The notes: generated by a model not told the origin, from the letters alone. 64,000 nt of DNA from Maribacter sp. (GCA_011050675.1 DRFI01000020.1:62001-126000); one strand, 5' to 3'. Positions 9,543 through 18,646 are shown, counted from the first letter of the stretch. Numbers and translations are program-made.

Positions 9543-10820
9543 ATGAAAGTTAAGGGTTTAAGATGGTGGATTATCACATTGATTTGCTTGGCTACAGTAA
9601 TCAATTATATTGATAGAACAGCTTTCGGTGTCATGTGGCCAGAAATGGGCAAAGATTTGGGTATGGACGAATCTGACTACGGAATAATGCTTAGTATTTT
9701 TATGGGCACCTACGCCATAGGTAAATTCCTTTCAGGTAAACTTTATGACATTATTGGTACAAGAATGGGTTTCGTTGTATCAATTGTTGTTTGGTCAGTA
9801 GCATCTGTATTTCATGCTTTTGCTAGAGGGCTTATTTCACTTACTTTATTTAGAGCCCTTTTAGGTTTAGGTGAGGCAGGTAATTGGCCGGGAGCCGTAA
9901 AAAGTAATGGGGAATGGTTTCCTGTAAAACAACGTGCAATAGCTCAAGGAATATTTAATGCAGGAGCATCTTTAGGTAGTGTAATAGCTCCACTATTAAT
10001 TGCTTTCCTTTATGGGCATTTTGGATGGCGAATGACATTTATAATCATTGGTTTAGTAGGTTTAATATGGGTAATTCCATGGTTGTTCATTAATAAATCT
10101 AAACCAGGAAAACACCCTTGGATTACAGAGGAAGAGCTAAAATTTATTAATAGCGATAGAATTGTAGATTTAGATAAAGATGATGATGAAAAGGGACTAT
10201 CTGTTGGTCAAATATTAAGTTATAAAGAATCTTGGGGTGTATTAGCATCTAGATTTTTTATAGAACCTATATGGTGGCTATTTGTAGGTTGGATGCCACT
10301 TTACTTGAATTCTGAATTCGGCTTTAGCGTTGAAGAAATAGGATCGACCATTTGGATTTCTTATTTAGGTGGAATGGCTGGTAGTATTATTGGAGGTTGG
10401 TACAGTGGAAAATTAATGGAAACCAAATCTGTAGATGCCGCTAGAAAAATAACTATAACTATTGGCGGTGTCTTAATATTCCTAGGTCTACTCGGAATCA
10501 TTTTCTTAGTTAATGAAAATAACCCAATGACATTTATTTATATAGTAGCTGTTGTTCTTTTTGGCTTTCAATTCGCCATTGGTAACATACAAACTATATC
10601 AAGTGACCTCTTTAGAGGCCCATCTGTAGGAACCCTTGCAGGTTTAGCAGGAACGGTTGCCGCTGTATCGGTAATCATTATGAACTCTTTAATTCCAATG
10701 ATTGCGCAGGTATCATACACTCCAGCATTTATTGTAATAGCAGTATTAGCCCCAATGGCTGTACTGTCCATTTATGTATTGATTAAAAAAATTAGACCAG
10801 TAGAAGTTGAATCAGAATAA
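9543..10820 (+). CDS. MFS transporter, ExuT-like (hexuronate/unsaturated uronate uptake)
   Basis: Inner-membrane permease of 425 aa with about 12 hydrophobic segments. It starts with NYIDRTAFGVMWPEM, typical of the anion:cation symporter (ACS) family that includes ExuT, and has GEAGNWPGAVKSNGEWF around residues 108-124, the ACS signature region. It lies 56 bp after gntR and 13 bp before the SDR gene, so the three form an operon. In alginate loci this type of carrier brings the unsaturated monomer/DEH into the cytoplasm; the exact substrate is inferred. Confidence 0.88.
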   Translation: MKVKGLRWWIITLICLATVINYIDRTAFGVMWPEMGKDLGMDESDYGIMLSIFMGTYAIGKFLSGKLYDIIGTRMGFVVSIVVWSVASVFHAFARGLISLTLFRALLGLGEAGNWPGAVKSNGEWFPVKQRAIAQGIFNAGASLGSVIAPLLIAFLYGHFGWRMTFIIIGLVGLIWVIPWLFINKSKPGKHPWITEEELKFINSDRIVDLDKDDDEKGLSVGQILSYKESWGVLASRFFIEPIWWLFVGWMPLYLNSEFGFSVEEIGSTIWISYLGGMAGSIIGGWYSGKLMETKSVDAARKITITIGGVLIFLGLLGIIFLVNENNPMTFIYIVAVVLFGFQFAIGNIQTISSDLFRGPSVGTLAGLAGTVAAVSVIIMNSLIPMIAQVSYTPAFIVIAVLAPMAVLSIYVLIKKIRPVEVESE

Positions 10821-10833
10821 CAATTAAATAATT

Positions 10834-11595
10834 ATGAGTACAGAAGGAAAAGTAGCAGTAATTACAGGAGCAACTGGAGGAATCGGTTTTGAAGTTGCTA
10901 AAAGATTAGGACATGACGGTTTTACCGTTATCTTAAATGGTATAGATGACGAAGCTGGTGCCAAAAGAGTAAAAGAATTGACTGCAGAAGGTATTACTGC
11001 AGAATATTTAGGTTTTGACGTTACTAATGAAGAAGCTGTAACCAAAAACATTAAAGCAATTGGTGATAAATACGGTAAAATTGATACGCTAGTAAACAAT
11101 GCTGGTGGACTAGGAGGTAGATCAAGATTCGAAGAGATGACTACTGAGTTTTACAGATCGGTAATGGCATTAAACCTTGATTCTACATTCTTTGCATCAA
11201 GAGCAGCAATACCTTACCTTAAAAAAGGTGTACACCCATCAATAATCAATTATACTTCAAATGCAGCATGGACCGCAGGTGGACCAGGTGCAGGTATATA
11301 TGGTACATCTAAAGCAGGTGTTAATGCAATAACTAGAGCATTGGCTAAAGATCTTGCTGAATATGGTATTAGAGTTAATGCAGTATCTCCCGGTACAATT
11401 GACACTCCATTCCACGCACAAATTAAAGCTACCAAACCAGAAGTTTTTGCTTCATGGGCAAATAACATAATGTTAGGTAGATTAGGACAACCTGGTGATG
11501 TTGCTGGTGTTGTTTCTTTCCTTGCAGGTAAAGATGCAGCTTTCATTACTGCTGAAACTATCCAAATTGGTGGTGGTCAAGCTTTAGGAATCTAG
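10834..11595 (+). CDS. SDR family oxidoreductase, probable DEH reductase
   Basis: Classical short-chain dehydrogenase of 253 aa. The cofactor-binding GATGGIG is at residues 12-18, then NNAG, a catalytic Ser in NYTSNA, and YGTSK (Tyr-x3-Lys). In alginate pathways such an enzyme reduces 4-deoxy-L-erythro-5-hexoseulose uronate (DEH) to 2-keto-3-deoxygluconate, the substrate of the KDG kinase encoded 1.2 kb downstream. NADH versus NADPH preference cannot be settled by eye. It is the last gene of the gntR operon and is followed by a strong terminator. Confidence 0.85.
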   Translation: MSTEGKVAVITGATGGIGFEVAKRLGHDGFTVILNGIDDEAGAKRVKELTAEGITAEYLGFDVTNEEAVTKNIKAIGDKYGKIDTLVNNAGGLGGRSRFEEMTTEFYRSVMALNLDSTFFASRAAIPYLKKGVHPSIINYTSNAAWTAGGPGAGIYGTSKAGVNAITRALAKDLAEYGIRVNAVSPGTIDTPFHAQIKATKPEVFASWANNIMLGRLGQPGDVAGVVSFLAGKDAAFITAETIQIGGGQALGI

Positions 11596-11617
11596 ATTAA
11601 GTTCTTTATATACCTTT

Positions 11618-11656
11618 AAAAAAAGCGTTATTGTAATTACAATAACGCTTTTTTTT
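11618..11656. terminator. Bidirectional terminator between SDR and lacI
   Basis: A perfect 26-bp palindrome (11624-11649, AGCGTTATTGTAA and its complement) flanked by A7 on the left and T8 on the right. It can terminate both the plus-strand SDR operon and the convergent lacI gene. Confidence 0.9.
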
Positions 11657-12671
11657 ATTCAGATGAACTTCTAACTATCAATTCTGAATCTAATATTATT
11701 TTATTCAAAGATTGAACAACAACATCTTTTTCTAAATAACCTAAAAAAGTTTCTGCAGCTAGCTTACCAATTTGCTCACTATGCTGATTAATACTAGTTA
11801 TTGAAGGTGTCACCAAAGAAGTGAACGGCTCATTCCCAAACCCTACTAATTTAATTTCTTCGGGTACTTTAATTCCTCTTTCCTTTAAAACTTGCAGAGA
11901 ACCCAAAGCTGCGTAATCACTTGCTACATAAACCGCATCCGGTCTATTTTTTAGTGCTAACAATTTTTCTATTTGTTGTCTTCCATCTTCTAAAGTTAAA
12001 CTGCTTTCAATCAATAACTCATCATCATGTGGCAAGTCGTGCTTTTTTATCGCATCTATATAACCTCGAATTCTGTTATTAAAAATTCGTGTTCTTCTAT
12101 AACCACCAATGTGCGCTATACGTTTACAACCTTGTGATACTAAATGATCAATAATCATATGGCTGCTTTTATAATCATCGATACCAACATAATCAACATT
12201 TAAATCATTCTCTCCCCTATCAAATAGAATTAGTGGAATTCCATAAGATTTTATTTTTTCATAGTAAGATAAATCGACCGTTTCATTCGCCATAGATGCA
12301 ATAATACCATCTACTTGAGTATACAAAAGGGCATCAATATTCTTACATTCCTTTTCAAAAGACTCGTTAGATTGAGTTATAATAATATTATACCCGGCTT
12401 TATTAAGTACCTCCTCCATGTTTTCAACTACGGACGAGAAAAAACTACTGTTAGTTCTTGGCACAATTACACCTACTAAATTGCTTTTTCCTTTTCTTAA
12501 AGCACTTGCCAAATGATTGGGTTGATAATTCAATTCTTTGGCTACTTGCTTAACTGCTTTTTTTGTTTTTACGCTAATGCGCGCATCATCGTTCAAAGCT
12601 TTGGAAACAGCTGCGGTAGAAATACTTAAAACATTTGCAATGTCTTTTAAAGTTGTTCTTTTTTTATTCAA
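11655..12671 (-). CDS. LacI family transcriptional regulator (TTG start)
   Basis: Repressor/activator of 338 aa. The N-terminal LacI helix-turn-helix is TTLKDIANVLSISTAAVSKA followed by the hinge helix NHLASALRKG, then a periplasmic-binding-protein-like effector domain. The codon fitting the family start is TTG at 12671 (NKKRTTLKDIA follows); no in-frame ATG exists near the N-terminus or just upstream. It is divergent from kdgK, and the gap holds two LacI-type palindromes, one beside its own -7 box and one before kdgK. It probably controls kdgK-pfk-kdgA and itself. Confidence 0.9.
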   Translation of the reverse strand: MNKKRTTLKDIANVLSISTAAVSKALNDDARISVKTKKAVKQVAKELNYQPNHLASALRKGKSNLVGVIVPRTNSSFFSSVVENMEEVLNKAGYNIIITQSNESFEKECKNIDALLYTQVDGIIASMANETVDLSYYEKIKSYGIPLILFDRGENDLNVDYVGIDDYKSSHMIIDHLVSQGCKRIAHIGGYRRTRIFNNRIRGYIDAIKKHDLPHDDELLIESSLTLEDGRQQIEKLLALKNRPDAVYVASDYAALGSLQVLKERGIKVPEEIKLVGFGNEPFTSLVTPSITSINQHSEQIGKLAAETFLGYLEKDVVVQSLNKIILDSELIVRSSSE

Positions 12672-12688
12672 CTTCTTTATATATATTT

Positions 12689-12711
12689 GTTTAATCGATT
12701 AACCAAAAGTA
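12689..12711 (-). promoter_or_regulatory. lacI promoter -7 box and LacI-type operator
   Basis: On the minus strand TACTTTTG (12704-12711) matches TAnnTTTG. It is immediately followed by GGTTAATCGATTAAAC (12689-12704), whose core TTAATCGATTAA (12691-12702) is a perfect 12-bp palindrome. Position and symmetry suggest autorepression. Confidence 0.75.
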
Positions 12712-12767
12712 AGACTTTAATTAAAGTAATCAAAAAATGTCTTTTTTGGTTATTTTTTACCCTAGTT

Positions 12768-12783
12768 GGTTAATCGATTAAAC
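12768..12783 (+). promoter_or_regulatory. LacI-type operator upstream of kdgK
   Basis: GGTTAATCGATTAAAC is identical in sequence to the operator at the lacI promoter and oriented towards kdgK; the cores are centred 79 bp apart. A plausible -7 element (TATTTTTT, 12750-12757) lies just upstream, so the site would sit at the start of transcription. Confidence 0.75.
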
Positions 12784-12820
12784 AAGCAATAATTTATTAC
12801 ATATTAAACTAATAGTCAAC

Positions 12821-13867
12821 ATGAAAAAAGTAGTAACATTCGGGGAGATAATGCTTCGCTTAGCACCTCAAGGATTTTTAAGATTTTCACAAGCCAATAA
12901 TTTTGATGTGGTATACGGTGGTGGAGAATCTAACGTAGCTGTTTCTTTAGCTAATTATGGTGTTCCTGTAGATTTCGTAACACGTTTACCAAAGAATGAT
13001 ATTGGTGAATGTGCGATGATGGAAATGCGTAAAAGAGGTGTTGGAGTAGATAAAATTGTTTATGGTGGTGATCGTTTAGGTATCTATTTCTTAGAAACTG
13101 GAGCGGTATCTAGAGGTAGTAAAGTAGTTTACGATAGAGCACACTCGGCAATTGCAGAAATTGAATCTGGAATGATTGATTGGGATGCTGTTTTTGATGG
13201 TGTTGAATGGTTTCATTGGACAGGTATTACGCCGGCAATATCTAAAGGTGCTGCAGATGTTTGTTTAGAAGCTGTAAAAGCTGCTAGCGAAAAAGGAATT
13301 ACTATTTCTACAGATTTGAACTATAGAGCTAAATTATGGACGTACTGTGATGATGCACATAGAGAAAAAGTAATGTCTGATTTAACTGCATACTGTGATG
13401 TTATTTTAGGTAACGAAGAAGATGCCGAAAAACATTTTAATATTAAACCAGAAGGTTTAGATATTACTACTCAAGGGCACGATGTTAAAGCAGAAGCTTT
13501 CTTGTCTGTTTGTAAACAAATGATGAAAAAATTCCCAAAAGCTAAAAAGGTAATTACAACCTTAAGAGGTTCTATTTCTGCATCTCACAATACGTGGGCA
13601 GGTGTACTATGGGATGGCACTAAAATGTACGAAACTCGTCAATACCAAATTACTGATATTGTTGATCGTGTTGGTGGTGGTGATTCATTCATGGGAGGTT
13701 TGATCTACGGATTATTAAAATACCCAGAAGATGACCAAAATGCATTGGACTTTGCTGTTGCCGCATCATGTTTAAAGCATACCATTAAAGGAGATGCCAA
13801 CCTTGTAACAGTTTCTGAAGTAGAGAAACTAATGGGCGGAGATGCTTCTGGTAGAGTTGCTAGGTAA
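12821..13867 (+). CDS. kdgK: 2-keto-3-deoxygluconate kinase, PfkB family
   Basis: Phosphorylates KDG to KDPG with ATP in the cytoplasm. The 348-aa product has the PfkB fold: N-terminal GEIMLRL and VYGGGESNVAVSLA, and the C-terminal signature DRVGGGDSFMGGLIYG carrying the catalytic Asp and anion hole. It is the first gene of a three-gene operon (gaps of 44 and 8 bp) with the PFK-like enzyme and KDPG aldolase. This completes alginate monomer to pyruvate plus glyceraldehyde-3-phosphate. Control is by the LacI operator upstream. Confidence 0.92.
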   Translation: MKKVVTFGEIMLRLAPQGFLRFSQANNFDVVYGGGESNVAVSLANYGVPVDFVTRLPKNDIGECAMMEMRKRGVGVDKIVYGGDRLGIYFLETGAVSRGSKVVYDRAHSAIAEIESGMIDWDAVFDGVEWFHWTGITPAISKGAADVCLEAVKAASEKGITISTDLNYRAKLWTYCDDAHREKVMSDLTAYCDVILGNEEDAEKHFNIKPEGLDITTQGHDVKAEAFLSVCKQMMKKFPKAKKVITTLRGSISASHNTWAGVLWDGTKMYETRQYQITDIVDRVGGGDSFMGGLIYGLLKYPEDDQNALDFAVAASCLKHTIKGDANLVTVSEVEKLMGGDASGRVAR

Positions 13868-13911
13868 TTCAACTTATATATAACACATAGAATATCTTTT
13901 AAAATCTAAAT

Positions 13912-15132
13912 ATGTCTAAAAAATCTGTTTTAATTCTTTGCGGTGGCGGACCTGCTCCAGGTATAAATACTGTTATAAGTACTGTTGCAAAAGCATTTTT
14001 AAAAGATGACTACAGAGTTTTAGGTCTTCATGAAGGTTTTAAAGGGATATTTGATAAAAATCCTAAAATCAAGGAATTTGATTTTTTCCATGCAGATAGG
14101 ATTTTTAGTAGGGGTGGCTCAACATTAATAATGAGCCGTTTTAAACCTAAAAACGAAAAACTAAACACTAACCTGTTTATTGATAATAATGTAAAACTGT
14201 TGGTAAGTATAGGTGGTGACGATACTGCTTCTACTGCCAACAGAATTACTGGTTTTTTAAAAAAAGAAGGAATATCTATTGCTAATATTCACGTACCCAA
14301 AACTATTGATAACGATTTACCCTTACCAGATAGAAACCCAACGTTCGGTTTTCACTCTGCAAAGGATGAAGGTGTACGTATAGCTAATACAACTTATGAA
14401 GATGCACGTACCAGCCAAAACTGGTTTGTAATGTCTACTATGGGCCGTTCTGCAGGACATTTGGCATTTGGTATTGCTGCAAGTTGCCACTTTCCAATGA
14501 TGATTATTCCCGAAATGTTTGACCGTACTTCAATCACTTTTGATAAAGTGGTACGTATGGTAATTTCTTCCATGATCAAACGTAAAATTGAAGACATCCA
14601 TTACGGTGTGGCATTAATTAGTGAAGGAGTTTTTCATAATATGCCTGAATCTGAATTGGATAAATGTGGCATTAGTTTCACATATGATGATCACGGACAT
14701 CCAGAATTAGGAAATGTTAGCAAAGCGCATATTTTTAATATGCTGGTTCAAAAAAAATTAAAGGAGTTAGGTATAGATATTAAAAGTAGACCGGTTGAAC
14801 TGGGCTACGAATTACGCTGTTGCAGACCTATTGGTTTTGACCTTACATTATGTACGGTTTTAGGTCTAGGCGTAAAAAAATTATTTGACGAAGGCAAAAG
14901 CGGCTGTATGGTCACTGCGAATTCTAGAGGCGAAATAACTCCCCTATTCTTATCAGATATTCAAGATGAAAATGGCAAAATTGCTCCTCGCTTGGTAGAT
15001 ATTAATTCAGAATTGGCTGAGTTATGTTTCCAAAACCTATTCTATGTAAATGAAGGTGACTATAAGGATGCAAAAAAATATGTATCCAACCCTTCAGACT
15101 ACGATTTCAACAAAATTTTAACTGAGAAATAA
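13912..15132 (+). CDS. Phosphofructokinase family A, pyrophosphate-type active site
   Basis: A 406-aa PfkA-superfamily enzyme between KDG kinase and KDPG aldolase. The nucleotide site reads GGDDT (residues 101-105) and the catalytic loop PKTIDND (129-135). In this family ATP enzymes have Gly at the second Asp and at the Lys position (GGDGS/T, PGTIDND), whereas PPi-dependent enzymes have Asp and Lys as here. MSTMGRSAGHLA, typical of the long clade, follows. A reversible PPi-PFK could drive fructose-1,6-bisphosphate to fructose-6-phosphate, useful when growing on a substrate entering as pyruvate and G3P. The substrate is not proven; a sugar-acid phosphate role cannot be excluded. Confidence 0.85.
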   Translation: MSKKSVLILCGGGPAPGINTVISTVAKAFLKDDYRVLGLHEGFKGIFDKNPKIKEFDFFHADRIFSRGGSTLIMSRFKPKNEKLNTNLFIDNNVKLLVSIGGDDTASTANRITGFLKKEGISIANIHVPKTIDNDLPLPDRNPTFGFHSAKDEGVRIANTTYEDARTSQNWFVMSTMGRSAGHLAFGIAASCHFPMMIIPEMFDRTSITFDKVVRMVISSMIKRKIEDIHYGVALISEGVFHNMPESELDKCGISFTYDDHGHPELGNVSKAHIFNMLVQKKLKELGIDIKSRPVELGYELRCCRPIGFDLTLCTVLGLGVKKLFDEGKSGCMVTANSRGEITPLFLSDIQDENGKIAPRLVDINSELAELCFQNLFYVNEGDYKDAKKYVSNPSDYDFNKILTEK

Positions 15133-15140
15133 AAATTCAA

Positions 15141-15809
15141 ATGGCACAATATTCAAGAATAGAAGTAGCAAATGTAATGAAGGAATCTGGCATGGTCCCT
15201 TTGTTCTATCACCCAGATATAGAGCTAGGTAAAAAAGTATTACAGGCTTGTTATGATGGTGGTGCAAGATTAATGGAATTTACCGCTCGTGGCGATTTCG
15301 CTTTCGAGGTTTTTTCTGAATTAAACAAATACGCAATTAAAAATTTACCTGGTATGATAATGGGTGTAGGATCTATTACTGATGCTGCAGCTGCTTCATA
15401 CTACATGCAAATTGGAGCTAACTTTATAGTAACACCTTCTTTAAGAGAAGATATTGCTATTGTTTGTAACCGTAGAAAAGTATTATGGTCTCCTGGTTGT
15501 GGTTCTTTAACGGAAATAAACAAAGCTGAAGAAATGGGCTGTGAGATTGTAAAATTATTCCCTGGTGACCTATACGGACCTGGTTTTGTAAAAGGAATCA
15601 AAGGACCTCAACCTTGGACAAGCATTATGCCAACTGGTGGTGTTAGCACAGATGAAACTAACCTTAAAGGTTGGTTCGATTCTGGAGTTACTTGTGTTGG
15701 TATGGGATCAAAACTTATAAGTAAAGATATTTTAGCAAATAAAGATTACGCTGGTTTAGAAACTTTGGTTAGAGAAACCTTAGCCTTAATTAAAAAATTG
15801 AGATCATAA
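15141..15809 (+). CDS. kdgA: KDPG aldolase (bifunctional KDPG/KHG-type)
   Basis: Cleaves 2-keto-3-deoxy-6-phosphogluconate to pyruvate and glyceraldehyde-3-phosphate. The 222-aa TIM barrel has the family catalytic Glu (LMEFTAR, Glu46), the Schiff-base Lys138 in EIVKLFPG, and SPGCGSLTE and MPTGGV phosphate-loop motifs. It begins 8 bp after the PFK-like gene and ends the operon; a long terminator hairpin follows at 15888-15937. Confidence 0.93.
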   Translation: MAQYSRIEVANVMKESGMVPLFYHPDIELGKKVLQACYDGGARLMEFTARGDFAFEVFSELNKYAIKNLPGMIMGVGSITDAAAASYYMQIGANFIVTPSLREDIAIVCNRRKVLWSPGCGSLTEINKAEEMGCEIVKLFPGDLYGPGFVKGIKGPQPWTSIMPTGGVSTDETNLKGWFDSGVTCVGMGSKLISKDILANKDYAGLETLVRETLALIKKLRS

Positions 15810-15887
15810 AGTATAAGGTCATCATGATATGAATTAAACACTCATTATCTGTAGCCTTTTAAAAGTGCATATTTAAGTTGTTAGTTG

Positions 15888-15937
15888 AAAAAGAGCATTG
15901 AAATCTATGGCAATACGCCAGATTTTGTGCTCTTTTT
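15888..15937 (+). terminator. Terminator of the kdgK-pfk-kdgA operon
   Basis: AAAAAGAGCA (15888-15897) pairs perfectly with TGCTCTTTTT (15928-15937). Inside is a second imperfect stem (AAATCT-A-TGGC / GCCA-G-ATTT). The T-rich 3' arm fits Rho-independent termination of the kdgA transcript. Confidence 0.85.
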
Positions 15938-16099
15938 GTTTTTAAGTTACTTAAATATTAAACTACCCTTAAAATTAAAACCTCCTAATTTTTTGAATAT
16001 CAGCCAGATACATTCCATGTATTTAATTAATGTAAATTTCACACGATGCATTACTTAAATCAGAAATACAAATACACAAATTGTTTTTACTTTAGAGGA

Positions 16100-17764
16100 A
16101 TGGAATTCAAAAAAGTGCCATTTCCAAACCATATATTCGTTCTAGTTTTTTGGGTATTCTTTTTACCTTTTTATTCAATAGCACAGATATCAAATGATAC
16201 CATTCGCTATTACCACAACGCAATTACCAACCCATCTGAACCACTAGACCTCCCTTCTGGAATACAATTCTTCACCAAAAAAAAACAGATTGATTTAAAA
16301 ACAAACGACACCTTGAACGCTATATATGATTTAAGGTTATTGTCTATAGCAGAGTTTAAAATAGGGAACAATTTTAATAGTGAAAGCCACATTGTTGAAG
16401 CGCTAGACCTTATACAATCAATGAATTCAAGAGATACTCTGATTAATGCCAGAGTTGGTCTTTACAATCAACTTGGCAGAATTTATAGAGCGTCAGATAA
16501 CTTTTCGGAAGCCATAAAAACTTATGACAAAGCTTTAGCCATTGCCAACAAACTAAATGATAGCGTTGTTATTCTCAACAATAAAGCAAACATATACAAA
16601 GACCTATCAGAATTTAATAATGCCTTAGCTATTTATACATTACTAAATGAGAAACACTCTCTATTAAATAACGATAAGCAAAAATCATTAATAATTGACA
16701 ACCTAGGTAATATACAAGCTAAACTTAATTTACCAGAGGCTTTAGAAAACCTACAAAGTGCGTTAACGTTACGAGAAAAAAATAGCGATATCGTAGGTCT
16801 TCATGCTAGTAATACCCACCTATCTGAATATTATTTAGACAAAAAAGACACTATCAATGCTGTTAATTATGCAAAAAAAGCACTTTCATTGTCTAACAAG
16901 ATCAATAGCAACTCCTTTAAACTTGAGTCCATTTCTCAACTTATGGGCATGAATAAAAATCCACTTATTCATGAATATAGAAAATTGACAGATAGTATTG
17001 CGAAAGCTAAACAAGTTGCCGAAAATAAAAATGCTTTTCTAAAATATAATGTAGCTGAAGAACAGAAGAAAACACAAGCCAGTAAACTTCTTCAAGAAAT
17101 CGAATCCCGCAAAAGACTAGCTTACCAATCTCTAGCCTTAGTCATTTTTCTAATTTTAATTGGCTCCTATTTTATCTATCGCAATAGATATAGAAAAGCG
17201 AAGATTGAAGAAATCTATAAAACAGAAACCCGAATTGCCAAAAAAGTACATGATGAAGTTGCTAACGATGTGTATAAACTAATGACTTCTCTTGAGAACA
17301 ATTCAAATATTGATAACAAGTTGATAGATGAAATGGAGAAAATTTATACTAAAACACGAGATATTTCAAGAGAAAATAGCGCAATTGATCTTAATCAAGA
17401 TTTTGGTATTCAATTAAATGATTTGCTTTTAGGTTATAAAAATAGCAATGTTAATGTTATAACCCGAAACCTATCAAAAGTACCTTGGTACACTATTCAT
17501 GAACTAAACAAAACTGCTATTTACAGGGTGTTACAAGAATTGATGACTAATATGCGTAAACATAGTCAAGCGACTTTTGTAACCTTGGTCTTTAAAAAAG
17601 TAGGTTCTAAAATCCATATAAATTACCTCGATAACGGGGTGGGATGTGATCTTTCTAAAAAAAATGGGCTTCAACATACGGAATCCCGTATCGCTTCTTT
17701 AAAAGGAACTATTATTTTTGAATCTAAGCAAGGTGATGGCTTCAAGGCATCAATAATAATTTAG
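16100..17764 (+). CDS. TPR-containing sensor histidine kinase (NarL-partner type)
   Basis: Membrane sensor of about 554 aa. From the ATG at 16100 the protein starts with a signal-like hydrophobic segment (residues about 7-30, ending FYSIAQ); an in-frame ATG at 16046 would add 18 non-signal residues. TPR-type helices follow, then one transmembrane helix (LALVIFLILIGSYFIY) and a cytoplasmic kinase with the phosphoacceptor His in KKVHDEVANDVY. The C-terminal ATPase has LQELMTNMRKHS (N-box) and DNGVGCDL (G1). This is the HisKA_3 architecture that signals to LuxR-type regulators. The response regulator follows 3 bp downstream. The ligand is unknown. Confidence 0.85.
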   Translation: MEFKKVPFPNHIFVLVFWVFFLPFYSIAQISNDTIRYYHNAITNPSEPLDLPSGIQFFTKKKQIDLKTNDTLNAIYDLRLLSIAEFKIGNNFNSESHIVEALDLIQSMNSRDTLINARVGLYNQLGRIYRASDNFSEAIKTYDKALAIANKLNDSVVILNNKANIYKDLSEFNNALAIYTLLNEKHSLLNNDKQKSLIIDNLGNIQAKLNLPEALENLQSALTLREKNSDIVGLHASNTHLSEYYLDKKDTINAVNYAKKALSLSNKINSNSFKLESISQLMGMNKNPLIHEYRKLTDSIAKAKQVAENKNAFLKYNVAEEQKKTQASKLLQEIESRKRLAYQSLALVIFLILIGSYFIYRNRYRKAKIEEIYKTETRIAKKVHDEVANDVYKLMTSLENNSNIDNKLIDEMEKIYTKTRDISRENSAIDLNQDFGIQLNDLLLGYKNSNVNVITRNLSKVPWYTIHELNKTAIYRVLQELMTNMRKHSQATFVTLVFKKVGSKIHINYLDNGVGCDLSKKNGLQHTESRIASLKGTIIFESKQGDGFKASIII

Positions 17765-17767
17765 CGC

Positions 17768-18433
17768 ATGTTCAAAAAAATTTTAATCGCGGAGGATATG
17801 GAAGACATCAACAAAGGTGTACATACCCTACTAACAGAATTAGGAGTTTCACAAATCGATCAGGTTCAATATTGTGATGACGCGTATTTAAAAGTTAAAA
17901 AAGCTGATCTTGACAAGGAACCTTATGATTTGGTTGTCTCTGATCTGTCCTTCAAAGTAGATCATAGATTACAAACCTACACATCTGGGCAAGCATTGGT
18001 AGAGAAGTTAAAAGAAGAATTCCCCAACTTAAAGGTAATCGTTTACTCGGTAGAAGATAGACTGCAAGCCGTTAGAACCCTTTTCAACCAACATAACATA
18101 GATGCATATGTTTGTAAGAGCAGAAACGGGCTTAAAAATTTAAGCCTAGCTATTAGTGAAATAGCCAAAGGAGAAACTTTCTTATCTCCTGAAGTCTCCA
18201 ATGCCTTTAGCAGTGCTAATGAATTAGAAATTGACGACTACGATATCTCTCTATTAGATAATCTTAGTAAAGGATTATCACAAGATGAAATAAGTGCCTT
18301 ATATAGAAAAGAGAATATTTCACCCGCCAGCCTAAGTTCTATAGAAAAACGACTTAATAAATTACGTATCCAATTTAATGCCAACAATGCCATACATCTT
18401 GTGGCTATCGTAAAGGATTTAGGTCTTATATAA
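17768..18433 (+). CDS. Response regulator, NarL/LuxR-like
   Basis: Two-domain regulator of 221 aa. The receiver domain has the acidic pair (AEDMED) near the N-terminus, the phosphoacceptor Asp in LVVSDLSF, a Ser in VIVYSVED and the Lys in YVCKSRNG. The C-terminal domain (about 155-221, LDNLSKGLSQDEISALY) is a divergent LuxR-like helix-turn-helix. It begins 3 bp after the TPR histidine kinase, so the two form one two-component system. Targets are unknown. Confidence 0.87.
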   Translation: MFKKILIAEDMEDINKGVHTLLTELGVSQIDQVQYCDDAYLKVKKADLDKEPYDLVVSDLSFKVDHRLQTYTSGQALVEKLKEEFPNLKVIVYSVEDRLQAVRTLFNQHNIDAYVCKSRNGLKNLSLAISEIAKGETFLSPEVSNAFSSANELEIDDYDISLLDNLSKGLSQDEISALYRKENISPASLSSIEKRLNKLRIQFNANNAIHLVAIVKDLGLI

Positions 18434-18455
18434 GATTAGGATATTTACATTCCTC

Positions 18456-18471
18456 TTACGGAAAACCGTAA
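18456..18471. repeat. Short hairpin TTACGG-N4-CCGTAA
   Basis: TTACGG (18456-18461), loop AAAA, CCGTAA (18466-18471). It lies 22 bp after the response regulator gene. A hairpin with the same stem and loop length occurs at 56286-56301, upstream of the NACHT gene. It could be an operator or a weak 3' hairpin. Confidence 0.4.
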
Positions 18472-18646
18472 CTCTATTTTACAAAATGGTATTAGGTTTG
18501 AACTCGTATAACTATCCATGTAAACACTAAGCATAAACTATAACTTTTAATGCTATGGCCATCCTGCTGAAAAGGTATTTCGGGGGAACTAACCGATTTG
18601 GTAGGTATGGCCTATTTATAAAACCAAAAACTTCCTATTTCAAAAT

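Noticed and set aside
11250-11546. Minus-strand 98-codon ORF inside the SDR gene
   Set aside because: Shadow of a clear short-chain dehydrogenase with all catalytic motifs.
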